This document shows positions 1 to 10,446 of a stretch of DNA of 64,000 nucleotides, piece after piece. Origin of the DNA: JBKECP01 sp047974765 (lineage in GTDB: Bacteria > Pseudomonadota > Gammaproteobacteria > Pseudomonadales > Halieaceae); assembly GCA_047974765.1 (NCBI GenBank), contig JBKECP010000020.1, positions 186,001-250,000 of the forward strand, in the 5' to 3' direction. The position numbers and the translations under genes are program-made. Numbering within the stretch: the first letter of the stretch is position 1; the number at the start of each line of letters is the position of its first letter. The notes below the pieces were generated by a model. That model was given only the letters and a program-made list of their open reading frames with translations. It was not told where the DNA came from and searched no databases.

Positions 1-24
1 CAGGGCCTGTTACATCGCCCGGAT

Positions 25-53
25 TTGTAATCATCTCTGTTAGTCCTTATAAT
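25..53 (+). promoter_or_regulatory. Sigma-70 promoter of the sdh-suc operon
   Basis: A TTGTAA hexamer at 25-30 and a perfect TATAAT at 48-53 are separated by exactly 17 bases, about 110 bases before sdhC. It is the only strong promoter-like pair seen before the TCA gene run. Start-site position is inferred. Confidence 0.75.
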
Positions 54-76
54 TTTGCCCGGTTTGCAACAGGCAA

Positions 77-98
77 TACTCCCCGATAGAAGGGAGTA
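77..98 (+). promoter_or_regulatory. Possible stem-loop in the sdhC leader
   Basis: Arms at 77-83 and 92-98 (tactccc / gggagta) form a perfect 7-bp stem with an 8-base loop, inside the RNA expected from the upstream promoter. In enteric bacteria the sdhC leader is a target of small RNAs; whether this hairpin has any such role is unknown. Confidence 0.3.
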
Positions 99-162
99 GG
101 GCAAAGCCCGGTTTAAGCCGGCCCAATAACTGCCGTCTGGCATCGAACGATGGTACCCCACA

Positions 163-540
163 GTGAAAGACAATCGTCCCGTTAATTTGGACATCGGTAG
201 CGTGCGGCTCCCCATTACCGCATGGACGTCCATCACCCACCGCGCCTCGGGCGTGTTCCTTTTTATCGCTATTGGCATTCTGCTTTATATGCTTGATGGC
301 AGTCTTAAAAGCCCTGAGGGCTTTGCCGCTGTCCAGGATTGCCTCGACTCTTTGCTGGCCAGGCTGGTTCTACTGGCCGTCATCGCCGGTGTGATTTATC
401 ACGCACTGGCGGGCATCAAGCATTTGATTATGGACTTCGGTATCGGCGAAAGCATGGCGGGGGGCATTTTGGGTGCTCGCCTGGTTATTGTGCTGTCGGT
501 CATTCTTACGGTTGTCGCTGCGGGGGTCTGGGTATGGTAA
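163..540 (+). CDS. sdhC: Succinate dehydrogenase cytochrome b556 subunit SdhC
   Basis: This is the 125-residue membrane anchor of complex II, which helps bind heme b and ubiquinone while succinate is oxidised. It has the family N-terminus RPVNLD (5-10), the S-x-x-HRASG quinone-site motif (23-30), and the segment YHALAGIKHLIMDFG (79-93), whose first His (H80) corresponds to the axial heme ligand of the E. coli protein. Three hydrophobic helices are visible. The start is a GTG with a weak ribosome site; no in-frame ATG lies between it and the preceding sequence. Its end overlaps sdhD by 7 bases, indicating translational coupling. It is the first gene of the TCA operon. Confidence 0.95.
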   Translation: MKDNRPVNLDIGSVRLPITAWTSITHRASGVFLFIAIGILLYMLDGSLKSPEGFAAVQDCLDSLLARLVLLAVIAGVIYHALAGIKHLIMDFGIGESMAGGILGARLVIVLSVILTVVAAGVWVW

Positions 541-896
541 CTACAACGACAAATTACGGTCGTTCAGGTGTTTCTGACTGGCTGGTTCAGCGGATTAGCG
601 CTGTTATTCTGTTGGCTTATTTTATCTTTATTGCCTGCGCAACAGCTGGTGGCACTGACTACGTTAGCTGGAGAGCACTGTTTGACCAGACCTGGGTCAA
701 AATTTTCAGTCTGGCAGCTTTGTTATCGGTAGCGGCTCATGCCTGGATTGGCCTGTGGGTGGTGCTCACCGACTATTTGACCGAACGCCTGATGGGCACT
801 CTCGGTAATGTGCTGCGTATTGCCGGAGAACTGTTTGTCCTGGCCGTACTGTTTGTTTATGTGGTCTGGGGCATCCAGATCCTGTGGGGGTATTGA
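534..896 (+). CDS. sdhD: Succinate dehydrogenase membrane anchor SdhD
   Basis: This is the second anchor subunit of complex II, 120 residues from the ATG at 534. A longer upstream reading frame exists but only shadows sdhC, so it was trimmed. Three transmembrane helices are visible. The motif HAWIGLWVVLTDY (69-81) is diagnostic: its His is the second heme b ligand and the Tyr lines the quinone pocket in E. coli SdhD. The gene overlaps sdhC by 7 bases, and its stop (894-896) lies one base before the sdhA start, so the complex II genes are tightly coupled. Confidence 0.95.
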   Translation: MVTTTTNYGRSGVSDWLVQRISAVILLAYFIFIACATAGGTDYVSWRALFDQTWVKIFSLAALLSVAAHAWIGLWVVLTDYLTERLMGTLGNVLRIAGELFVLAVLFVYVVWGIQILWGY

Positions 897-897
897 G

Positions 898-2670
898 ATG
901 TCGAATATGCGTACAATGTCTTTTGACGGCGTAATTGTCGGTGGCGGTGGTGCGGGTATGCGCGCTGCTTTGCAACTGGCTCAGTCCGGTTACAAAACGG
1001 CCGTTATCTCCAAAGTATTCCCGACCCGTTCGCACACGGTATCTGCCCAGGGGGGGATTACCTGCGCCATTGCCAGCTCTGATCCCAATGATGACTGGCG
1101 CTGGCATATGTACGATACCGTCAAAGGTTCTGACTATATTGGCGACCAGGATGCCATTGAATATATGTGTTCGGTTGGCCCGGAGGCCGTATTTGAACTG
1201 GAGCATATGGGCCTGCCTTTTTCCCGTACCGAGGAAGGGCGGATCTATCAGCGTCCCTTTGGTGGTCAGTCTAAAAATTTCGGCGAAGGTGGTCAGGCGG
1301 CCCGCACCTGTGCAGCGGCCGACCGCACCGGTCACGCTTTACTGCATACGCTCTACCAAAACAATCTCAAGAACAACACCGTATTCTTTAACGAGTGGTA
1401 CGCCACCGATATCGTCAAGAACCAGGACGGTGCCGTTGTCGGCGTTATTGCCATTTGTATGGAAACCGGTGAAACCGTTTATGTAAAATCCCGCGCAACA
1501 GTTTTTGCCACTGGTGGCGCCGGTCGTATCTATGCCTCAACCACCAATGCCCATATCAATACCGGTGACGGTGTTGGTATGGCGCTGCGGGCGGGTTTTC
1601 CGGTGCAGGATATAGAGATGTGGCAGTTCCATCCCACCGGTATTCATGGTGCCGGCGTGCTGGTTACTGAAGGCTGCCGCGGTGAAGGCGGTTATCTGGT
1701 AAACAAGGATGGCGAGCGTTTTATGGAGCGTTATGCCCCCAACGCCAAAGATCTGGCCTCGCGTGATGTGGTGGCCCGCTCAATGGTGCTGGAAATTCTT
1801 GACGGTCGCGGCTGTGGTCCGGATGGCGACCATGTTTATTTAAAGCTTGATCACCTCGGTGAGGAAGTGCTGCACAGCCGCCTGCCGGGTATTTGTGAAT
1901 TGTCTGAAACCTTTGCCCATGCCAATCCGGTGAAAGAACCGGTACCGGTTGTACCCACCTGTCACTATATGATGGGTGGCATCCCAACCAATGTGCATGG
2001 CCAGGCACTGACGATTGATGCCAATGGCAATGATCAGGTTATTCCCGGCCTGTATGCCTGTGGCGAGGTGGCCTGCGTCTCTGTGCATGGTGCGAACCGC
2101 CTGGGCGGCAACTCACTGCTGGATCTGGTGGTCTTTGGTCGTGCCTCTGGCCTGTTTATTGAGAAAGCACTGCGTGAAGGTATCGACATGCGCGATGCGT
2201 CCGATGACGATATCGGCCAGGCCATGAGTCGCCTCAACCGGCTCAACAATGCCAGCGGTGGTGAGAAGGTGGCCGATCTGCGCAAAGAACTGCAAACTAC
2301 CATGCAAAATCATTTCGGTGTGTTTCGCAATGAAAAATTCATGCTTGAGGGAATTGAGAAACTCTCCGGCCTGCGCGAACGTATTGCCAATGTGGCACTG
2401 GAAGACAAGAGCGCAGCTTTCAATACAGCCCGTATCGAGGCGCTGGAGCTGCAAAACCTGTTTGAAGTGGCCGAGGCAACAGCGATTACGGCTGAAGAGC
2501 GCAAGGAGTCTCGAGGCGCTCATGCCCGCGATGATTATCAGGAGCGCGACGACGAAAACTGGCTGTGTCATTCCCTGTACTACCCGGCGGACAAGCAGGT
2601 GGCCAAACGGGCGGTCAACTTCTCACCGAAGACCGTCGATACCTTCCAGCCCAAGGCCCGGACTTACTAA
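898..2670 (+). CDS. sdhA: Succinate dehydrogenase flavoprotein subunit SdhA
   Basis: This is the catalytic subunit, oxidising succinate to fumarate with covalent FAD on the cytoplasmic face of the membrane. The product is 590 residues (E. coli 588) from the ATG at 898. The dinucleotide-binding motif GGGGAG is at 15-20. RSHTVSAQGG (44-53) holds H46, the expected FAD attachment His. Further conserved blocks include HPTGIHGAG, GEGGYLVNKDGERFM and the C-terminal HGANRLGGNSLLDLVVFGR. An in-frame extension upstream to 808 falls inside sdhD and was rejected. Confidence 0.97.
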   Translation: MSNMRTMSFDGVIVGGGGAGMRAALQLAQSGYKTAVISKVFPTRSHTVSAQGGITCAIASSDPNDDWRWHMYDTVKGSDYIGDQDAIEYMCSVGPEAVFELEHMGLPFSRTEEGRIYQRPFGGQSKNFGEGGQAARTCAAADRTGHALLHTLYQNNLKNNTVFFNEWYATDIVKNQDGAVVGVIAICMETGETVYVKSRATVFATGGAGRIYASTTNAHINTGDGVGMALRAGFPVQDIEMWQFHPTGIHGAGVLVTEGCRGEGGYLVNKDGERFMERYAPNAKDLASRDVVARSMVLEILDGRGCGPDGDHVYLKLDHLGEEVLHSRLPGICELSETFAHANPVKEPVPVVPTCHYMMGGIPTNVHGQALTIDANGNDQVIPGLYACGEVACVSVHGANRLGGNSLLDLVVFGRASGLFIEKALREGIDMRDASDDDIGQAMSRLNRLNNASGGEKVADLRKELQTTMQNHFGVFRNEKFMLEGIEKLSGLRERIANVALEDKSAAFNTARIEALELQNLFEVAEATAITAEERKESRGAHARDDYQERDDENWLCHSLYYPADKQVAKRAVNFSPKTVDTFQPKARTY

Positions 2671-2682
2671 GAGGTTGCCGTA

Positions 2683-3387
2683 ATGTTGACAGTCAGTATT
2701 TACCGCTACAATCCCGAAACCGACGATCAGCCCTATATGCAGGATTTTGAATTTGATCCGCAAGGCAAGGATCTGATGGTGCTCGATGTGCTGGAACAGC
2801 TCAAGGCAAGTGATACAACCATTACCTACCGCCGCTCTTGCCGCGAAGGTGTTTGCGGCTCCGATGGTATGAACATGAATGGCAAAAACGGCCTGGCCTG
2901 TATTACGGCTTTGTCAGAAACCGTTACAAACAACAGGCTGATTATCCGTCCTTTGCCTGGGCTGCCGGTGATTCGTGATCTGATCGTGGATATGAGCCAG
3001 TTTTATATCCAGTATGAAAAAGTGCAGCCCTATTTGCAGAACAATACACCGGCACCGGCTATTGAACGCCTGCAATCGCCACAAGAGCGTGAAAAACTGG
3101 ACGGCTTGTACGAATGTATTTTATGTGCCTGCTGTTCGACAGCCTGTCCTTCATTCTGGTGGAACCCGGACAAGTTTATCGGTCCCTCCGGTTTGTTACA
3201 GGCTTATCGTTTCCTTGCCGACAGCCGTGACACGGCAACGGATGAGCGCCTGTCGCGCCTGGATGATCCTTTTAGTGTATTTCGTTGCCACGGTATCCAG
3301 AACTGTGTCAATGTATGCCCGAAAGGGCTCAATCCAACACGTGCGATTGGGCATATTCGCAACATGTTGTTAACACATACCACCTGA
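2683..3387 (+). CDS. sdhB: Succinate dehydrogenase iron-sulfur subunit SdhB
   Basis: This is the electron-transfer subunit linking SdhA to the membrane anchors, 234 residues. The plant-type [2Fe-2S] ligands are C53, C58, D61 and C73 in SCREGVCGSDG...LAC. The bacterial ferredoxin part has the cluster CILCACCSTACP (145-156) and CHGIQNCVNVCPKGLNP near residue 205, supplying the [4Fe-4S] and [3Fe-4S] ligands. The start at 2683 lies 12 bases after sdhA with a GAGG-like ribosome site. It ends the complex II part of the operon. Confidence 0.97.
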   Translation: MLTVSIYRYNPETDDQPYMQDFEFDPQGKDLMVLDVLEQLKASDTTITYRRSCREGVCGSDGMNMNGKNGLACITALSETVTNNRLIIRPLPGLPVIRDLIVDMSQFYIQYEKVQPYLQNNTPAPAIERLQSPQEREKLDGLYECILCACCSTACPSFWWNPDKFIGPSGLLQAYRFLADSRDTATDERLSRLDDPFSVFRCHGIQNCVNVCPKGLNPTRAIGHIRNMLLTHTT

Positions 3388-3435
3388 CTTTAAGTGTGTT
3401 TTTCATGTTGTTGATTCAAAAAGAGATTCAATTCT

Positions 3436-3471
3436 GGCCTATCGCTTTGTAGTAGTGAGTAGGCCCGTTTT
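3436..3471 (+). terminator. Weak candidate terminator between sdhB and sucA
   Basis: Arms ggccta (3436-3441) and taggcc (3460-3465) are followed by cgttttt. The stem is only 6 bp with a long loop, so it may attenuate rather than stop transcription into sucA. A second inverted repeat (cagcccg 3484-3490 / cgggctg 3507-3513) follows in the same 186-base gap. Confidence 0.3.
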
Positions 3472-3573
3472 TGATCGAACTTGCAGCCCGGTCATTTCTG
3501 TTCTTTCGGGCTGTTGTTGTCAGTAACAAACCGCCGGGTGAGCGGATTTTGGAACCTTTCCGGAAGGGTCATA

Positions 3574-6420
3574 ATGCAAGAAAGCTCAATGGAGCTCCTG
3601 CGACGGAGCTCGCACATCGCCGGTGGCAATGCCACCTATGTCGAGGATTTATACGAATCCTATCTGATTGACCCAAATGTCGTGCCTGAACAATGGCGCA
3701 ATTATTTCGACAGCCTGCCCCGGGTTACCTCGAAGACTGATGGCATTCAGGATATTCCCCACTCAACCATCCGCGATCAGTTTGCCCGTATTTCTAAAAT
3801 GCGGGTGCGCACGGAAGCAACGGTGGCTCATGATTCACAGGCCACTGAGTACGAGCGCAAACAGGTTAAAGTAGTTCAGTTGATATCTGCCTATCGCCAG
3901 CGCGGTCACCAAAAGGCTTCGCTTGATCCACTGCACTTGCATTTGCGTGAGCCGGTGCCGGATCTTGATCTGGGTTTTCACGAACTCTCGGCAGCTGATC
4001 TGGATACGGTTTTCCAAACGGCCAGCCTTTATATCGGCAAGGCCGATGCCAGTCTCGGTGAGATTGTCAACGCGCTGGAGCAAACCTACTGTAATACCAT
4101 TGGGGCCGAGTTCATGCATATTGTGAACACGCAAGAACGGCACTGGGTTATGCAGCGGATGGAATCGGTGCGCTCGGCACCGGAGCTGGGTGAGCGTGTG
4201 CGGCTGGCTTTGCTCAAACGCCTGATTAAGGCCGAAGGTCTGGAAAAATCCCTCGGTTCAAAATATCCCGGTACCAAGCGCTTTGGCCTGGAAGGCGGAG
4301 AGAGCCTGATTCCGATGCTCTCGGAAATGATCCAGCGCATTGGTTCCTATGGTGCCAAAGAAATTGTAATCGGCATGGCGCACCGGGGTCGTTTGAATGT
4401 TCTGGTCAATATTTTTGGTAAAAACCCGAGTGAATTGTTTGCCGAGTTTGAGGGCAGGGTGACCTACCAAAGTTCTGGCGATGTCAAATATCACCAGGGC
4501 TTCTCATCCAACGTAATGACACCTGGTGGTGAGGTTCACCTGGCACTGGCTTTCAATCCCTCTCACCTGGAAATTGTTTCACCGGTCGTGGAGGGTTCTG
4601 TGCGTGCCCGCCAGGATCGCCGCCATGATGAAATTGGCTCTCAGGTAGTGCCCATCGTCATTCATGGTGATGCCGCCTTTGCCGGTCAGGGCGTGGTGAT
4701 GGAAACCTTCCAGATGTCACAGACGCGGGCCTATAAAACCGGTGGTACCGTGCATATTGTGCTTAACAATCAGGTGGGTTTTACCACTTCCCTGCGTGAG
4801 GATGCCCGCTCCACTGAATACTGTACCGATGTTGCCAAAATGGTGCAGGCACCTATTTTTCATGTTAACGCTGATGACCCCGAAGCCGTTCTTTTTGTCA
4901 CACAAATGGCGATTGATTTTCGCAATCAGTTCAACAAGGATGTTGTGGTTGATTTGATCTGCTACCGTCGTCGTGGTCACAATGAGGCCGATGAACCGTC
5001 GGTCACCCAGCCGTTGATGTATGACAAAATCCGCAAACAGAAAACCACGCGCGATTTATACGCCCAGCATCTGATTGCACAAGGTGTCATTAGCGCCGAG
5101 GAAGATCAGCGCCTGATGGATATCTACCGTGAGTTTCTTGATCGCGGCGAATACCTGGTCAGCAGTCTGGTATCTGAGCCCAACAAAAGTATGTTTGTTG
5201 ACTGGACTCCCTATCTCAACCACGAGTGGACACTGTCAGCTGATACCGGTATGGATCTGGCTGAATTGCAGGCACTAACGACAGAAATCAACTCTGTGCC
5301 TGATGGTTTTCCAGTACAGCGTCAGGTCAACAAAATTCTTGAAGACCGTCGCAAAATGGCCGCAGGTGCCATGCCTCTGAACTGGGGTGCTGCTGAAACA
5401 CTGGCCTATGCCTCCCTGTTACAGGCGGGTTATCCGGTTCGTCTGACCGGGCAGGATGTTGGCCGTGGCACCTTCTCTCATCGGCATGCGGTGCTGCACA
5501 ATCAAAAAGATGCCAGTCTTTACATTCCGCTTGAGCACATCAGTGAAAACCAGGCTGATTTTACCATTCACGACTCATTACTGTCGGAGGAGGCTGTACT
5601 GGCTTTTGAATATGGCTATGCCACTACAGCGCCGACCGGACTGGTGATATGGGAAGCCCAGTTTGGTGATTTTGCCAACGGTGCGCAGGTGGTTATTGAC
5701 CAGTTTATCACCTCAGGTGAACACAAATGGTCCCGCCTGTGCGGTTTGACCATGTTGTTGCCGCACGGTTATGAAGGGCAGGGGCCGGAGCACTCTTCAG
5801 CTCGCCTGGAGCGTTTTATGCAGCTGTGCGCTGAGCACAATATTCAGGTTTGCGTACCGACAACACCGGCACAGGTTTTTCATATGCTGCGCCGTCAGGC
5901 TATCCGCCCCCTGCGCAAGCCATTGATTGTGATGTCGCCCAAGAGTCTGCTGCGCCACAAGGAGGCTATTTCTTCGCTGGAAGATCTGGCTTACGGTCAT
6001 TTTCATAATGTACTGGATGAAACTGACGATCTTGATGCATCAAAAGTACGTCGGGTGATTTTGTGTTCGGGCAAGGTGTTCTATGATTTGAGAGCTGCGC
6101 GCCGTGAACGGGAAATTGATGACATTGCCATTATCCGTCTGGAGCAGCTTTACCCTTTCCCGGAAGCCGAGCTGCAAACCATTCTTGAGTCCTATCCGGC
6201 AGTTACAGATGCTATCTGGTGCCAGGAAGAGCCCATGAATCAGGGTGCCTGGTATTCCAGCCAGCATCATATGCGGCGCACGCTCGATATCGTCTATAAA
6301 GATGTGGACTTGCGCTATGTCGGGCGTGAATCTTCAGCCGCACCGGCGGCGGGTTATATGGCACTGCATGTGGCGCAGATGGAAGAGTTTATCAACGATG
6401 CGTTGGGTCCCAACGTATAG
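3574..6420 (+). CDS. sucA: 2-oxoglutarate dehydrogenase E1 component SucA
   Basis: This is the thiamine-diphosphate-dependent E1 subunit of the 2-oxoglutarate dehydrogenase complex, decarboxylating 2-oxoglutarate and succinylating the lipoyl arm of SucB. It is 948 residues from the ATG at 3574, which has a GGAAGG ribosome site about 10 bases upstream; an in-frame start at 3481 adds an unrelated 31-residue leader and was rejected. Visible blocks include the N-terminal YVEDLYESYL, AHRGRLNVLVNIFGK, the cofactor region GDAAFAGQGVVMET, HIVLNNQVGFTT, and GRGTFSHRHAVLH with WEAQFGDFANGAQ in the C-terminal half. The length fits the family (about 930-945). Confidence 0.97.
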   Translation: MQESSMELLRRSSHIAGGNATYVEDLYESYLIDPNVVPEQWRNYFDSLPRVTSKTDGIQDIPHSTIRDQFARISKMRVRTEATVAHDSQATEYERKQVKVVQLISAYRQRGHQKASLDPLHLHLREPVPDLDLGFHELSAADLDTVFQTASLYIGKADASLGEIVNALEQTYCNTIGAEFMHIVNTQERHWVMQRMESVRSAPELGERVRLALLKRLIKAEGLEKSLGSKYPGTKRFGLEGGESLIPMLSEMIQRIGSYGAKEIVIGMAHRGRLNVLVNIFGKNPSELFAEFEGRVTYQSSGDVKYHQGFSSNVMTPGGEVHLALAFNPSHLEIVSPVVEGSVRARQDRRHDEIGSQVVPIVIHGDAAFAGQGVVMETFQMSQTRAYKTGGTVHIVLNNQVGFTTSLREDARSTEYCTDVAKMVQAPIFHVNADDPEAVLFVTQMAIDFRNQFNKDVVVDLICYRRRGHNEADEPSVTQPLMYDKIRKQKTTRDLYAQHLIAQGVISAEEDQRLMDIYREFLDRGEYLVSSLVSEPNKSMFVDWTPYLNHEWTLSADTGMDLAELQALTTEINSVPDGFPVQRQVNKILEDRRKMAAGAMPLNWGAAETLAYASLLQAGYPVRLTGQDVGRGTFSHRHAVLHNQKDASLYIPLEHISENQADFTIHDSLLSEEAVLAFEYGYATTAPTGLVIWEAQFGDFANGAQVVIDQFITSGEHKWSRLCGLTMLLPHGYEGQGPEHSSARLERFMQLCAEHNIQVCVPTTPAQVFHMLRRQAIRPLRKPLIVMSPKSLLRHKEAISSLEDLAYGHFHNVLDETDDLDASKVRRVILCSGKVFYDLRAARREREIDDIAIIRLEQLYPFPEAELQTILESYPAVTDAIWCQEEPMNQGAWYSSQHHMRRTLDIVYKDVDLRYVGRESSAAPAAGYMALHVAQMEEFINDALGPNV

Positions 6421-6444
6421 CGATCGCAGTAACAAGGAAGCGAA

Positions 6445-7674
6445 ATGGCAATTGAAATCAAAGCACCAGCTTTTCCCGAATCGATCGCCGATGGCGAAAT
6501 CGCCGTATGGCATAAAAAGGAAGGTGATTCGGTTAACCGCGATGAGCTGATCGCGGAAGTTGAAACAGACAAAGTGGTTATGGAGGTTCTCGCTCCTGAG
6601 GATGGCGTGATAGTCAGGATTCACGCGCCCGAAGGTGAGACTATCGAGAGTGAGCAATTGCTGGCCAGTCTGGAGCCGGGAGCGGTTACCACTGACACCA
6701 GTACACCTGTAGCTGATAGTGCAGGGGCCGACAATACTCCGTCAAATGAGACTTCTGCCGATGCGCTGCTGGGACCAGCTGCGCGTCAGCTGGTGGCCGA
6801 GCACAAACTTGATGCTGGCCTGATTACCGGTACTGGCAAGGGTGGCCGCATCACCAAGGAAGATGTGCTGAAACACATCAAAGATGGTGCAGCCAGACCC
6901 GCCGCGACAACTGCCCCGTCTGCCAGCACTGCGGTGCCGGTAACTGCGGTACCGTCAACACTTTCTGGTGAGCGGGTTGAAAAGCGGGTGGCTATGACCC
7001 GTATGCGTGCCCGTATTGCCGAGCGCCTGCTCGAAGCTAGTCAGCAAACGGCCATGCTGACCACCTTCAATGAAGTCAACATGGCACCGGTAATGGCCTT
7101 GCGCAGCAAATACAAGGATCAGTTTGAAAAGACTCACAATGGCACCCGGCTGGGCTTTATGGGCTTTTTTGTAAAAGCCTGTTGTGAAGCACTCAAACGC
7201 TTCCCCGAAGTCAATGCCTCTATCGACGGTAACGACGTGGTGTACCACGGCTATCAGGATGTTGGCGTGGCCGTATCCACTGAAAATGGCTTGGTAGTAC
7301 CGGTACTGCGTGATGCCGACTTTATGAGTCTGGCCGATGTGGAGGCGGCTATTCGTGATCTTGGTCTGCGTGCCCGCGATGGTAAATTGACCATTGAAGA
7401 CATGACCGGTGGTACCTTTACAGTGACCAATGGCGGTGTATTTGGTTCGCTGATGTCAACCCCAATTCTGAATCCGCCACAGACCGGTATTTTGGGTATG
7501 CACAAAATTCAGGAGCGGCCGATGGCGGTCAATGGTCAGGTACAGATTTTGCCAATGATGTATCTGGCGCTGTCTTACGATCATCGGCTGATCGACGGCA
7601 AGACGGCTGTACAGTTTCTGGTGGCGGTTAAGGATCTGATTGAAGATCCGGCCCGTATTCTGTTGCAGCTGTAA
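6445..7674 (+). CDS. sucB: Dihydrolipoyllysine succinyltransferase E2 SucB
   Basis: This is the core of the 2-oxoglutarate dehydrogenase complex, moving the succinyl group from lipoyl to CoA. It has 409 residues. The single lipoyl domain (1-75) carries the lipoylated lysine K43 in EVETDKVVMEV. A linker rich in Ala/Pro/Thr follows, then the E1/E3-binding domain (about 108-146, GPAARQLVAEHKLD...GRITKEDVLKHI) and a second flexible linker. The catalytic domain contains the active-site motif SYDHRLIDG near residue 375. The ribosome site AAGGAAG precedes the ATG, 24 bases after sucA. Confidence 0.97.
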   Translation: MAIEIKAPAFPESIADGEIAVWHKKEGDSVNRDELIAEVETDKVVMEVLAPEDGVIVRIHAPEGETIESEQLLASLEPGAVTTDTSTPVADSAGADNTPSNETSADALLGPAARQLVAEHKLDAGLITGTGKGGRITKEDVLKHIKDGAARPAATTAPSASTAVPVTAVPSTLSGERVEKRVAMTRMRARIAERLLEASQQTAMLTTFNEVNMAPVMALRSKYKDQFEKTHNGTRLGFMGFFVKACCEALKRFPEVNASIDGNDVVYHGYQDVGVAVSTENGLVVPVLRDADFMSLADVEAAIRDLGLRARDGKLTIEDMTGGTFTVTNGGVFGSLMSTPILNPPQTGILGMHKIQERPMAVNGQVQILPMMYLALSYDHRLIDGKTAVQFLVAVKDLIEDPARILLQL

Positions 7675-7727
7675 GTAAATTCTGCGCGACGGGTTCGCGC
7701 ACCTATAAATTCAGGTGAAATGAAATA

Positions 7728-9164
7728 ATGTCTGACAAGTTTGATGTAGTAGTCATTGGTTCCGGTCCTGCCGGATACGTTGCGGCTATCAAAGCAGCAC
7801 AATTGGGCCTGAATACGGCCTGTGTCGAGGAATGGATTGACGACAAGGGCAATACGCTGCTCGGCGGTACTTGTCTGAATGTGGGCTGCATCCCATCCAA
7901 AGCCCTGCTGGATTCCAGCCACAAATATGTCGAAGCGCGTGATCACTTTGCTGATCATGGCATCAACGTCAAACTTTCACCCATCGATGTTGGCGCCATG
8001 ATTGAGCGCAAGCGCAAAATAGTTGGTCAGCTGACGGGTGGGGTGGCCGGTCTGTTCAAGCACAATGGTGTAACGACCATTCAGGGGCGCGGCAAGGTAT
8101 TGGCCGGCACCAGAGTGGAAGTAACCAATGCCAAAGGTGAGGTATCTGTACTGGCAGCTGGCAATATTATTATTGCGGCGGGGTCTGTGCCGGTTGAGAT
8201 TCCGCCTGCGCCCATTGACGATGAATATATTGTTGACTCCACCGGTGCTCTTGAATTTACCCGGGTACCGGCTCGTTTGGGTGTCATTGGTGCGGGTGTG
8301 ATTGGGCTTGAACTGGGCAGTGTCTGGGGGCGTCTGGGTGCCGAAGTGGTGGTGCTGGAAGCGCTCGATGACTTTCTGCCGATGATGGATGTCCAGATTG
8401 CCAAAGAAACCGGCAAGATTCTTAAAAAACAGGGGCTGGATATCCGCCTTGGCTCGCGGGTTACCAAAGCACAGGTAAAAGGCAAAAAAGTCGAAGTCTC
8501 CTATAGTGACAGCGAAGGCGAACACACGGAAACCTTCGATAAACTGATAGTTGCCGTCGGTCGCCGGCCACGCTCGGAGGAGCTGTTGGCCACGGACAGT
8601 GGCGTATCACTGGATGAACGTGGTTTTATTTACGTCAACGATCACTGTGCAACAGAAGCACCTCATGTTTATGCGGTGGGTGATGTTGTTCGTGGCCCGA
8701 TGCTGGCCCACAAGGGCTCAGAAGAGGGTGTTATGGTTGCCGAGCGTATCGCTGGCAAGCCTGTTCAAATGAATTACGACACCATCCCCTCGGTTATCTA
8801 CACCCACCCGGAGGTGGCTGCCGTGGGCCGTACCGAACAGCAATTAAAGGCCGATGGCGTCAATTACAAGGCGGGGACTTTCCCCTTTGTGGCCAACGGT
8901 CGTGCGCTGGCTGCTGATTCACCGGAAGGAATGGTCAAGATTCTGGCTGATGCTGACACGGATCGTATTCTGGGTTGTCATATTGTCGGCCCTTCTGCCT
9001 CGGATCTGATTCAGCAGGCAGTGATCGCCATGGAATTTGGTGCTTCCTCGGAAGATCTTGCGCTGATGGTATTCGGTCATCCAACTCTGTCAGAGGCTGT
9101 GCATGAGGCAGCACTGGCGGTGGATGGACACGCCATCCATATTGCCAACCGCAAGAAGCGCTAG
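7728..9164 (+). CDS. lpd: Dihydrolipoyl dehydrogenase E3
   Basis: This FAD flavoprotein reoxidises the dihydrolipoyl arm of SucB with NAD+. It has 478 residues. The N-terminal FAD motif is VVVIGSGPAGYVAA (7-20), and the redox-active disulfide is C49/C54 in GGTCLNVGCIPSK. The NAD-binding motif is GVIGAGVIGLELGSVWGRLG. AVGDVVRGPMLAHKGSEEG marks the second FAD region, and HPTLSEAVHEA near the C-terminus carries the catalytic His-Glu pair. Its place between sucB and sucCD suggests this is the E3 of the 2-oxoglutarate complex, as with LpdG of Pseudomonas; it may also serve other complexes. Confidence 0.96.
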   Translation: MSDKFDVVVIGSGPAGYVAAIKAAQLGLNTACVEEWIDDKGNTLLGGTCLNVGCIPSKALLDSSHKYVEARDHFADHGINVKLSPIDVGAMIERKRKIVGQLTGGVAGLFKHNGVTTIQGRGKVLAGTRVEVTNAKGEVSVLAAGNIIIAAGSVPVEIPPAPIDDEYIVDSTGALEFTRVPARLGVIGAGVIGLELGSVWGRLGAEVVVLEALDDFLPMMDVQIAKETGKILKKQGLDIRLGSRVTKAQVKGKKVEVSYSDSEGEHTETFDKLIVAVGRRPRSEELLATDSGVSLDERGFIYVNDHCATEAPHVYAVGDVVRGPMLAHKGSEEGVMVAERIAGKPVQMNYDTIPSVIYTHPEVAAVGRTEQQLKADGVNYKAGTFPFVANGRALAADSPEGMVKILADADTDRILGCHIVGPSASDLIQQAVIAMEFGASSEDLALMVFGHPTLSEAVHEAALAVDGHAIHIANRKKR

Positions 9165-9276
9165 CAGGGAATATCCTGGAGGCTTTGCCACAAGTATGGC
9201 CAGCCGGGATGTTGAATAGGGTGGGGGGAACACTCCGCACTGGAACAAGGTAACAGTAACCAAGACAGGATAAAGC

Positions 9277-10445
<1,169 letters not shown>

Positions 10446-10446
<1 letters not shown>

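Noticed and set aside
2113..2571. 152-residue frame antisense to sdhA
   Set aside because: It is fully contained in the strongly conserved sdhA sequence and has no ribosome site or motif.
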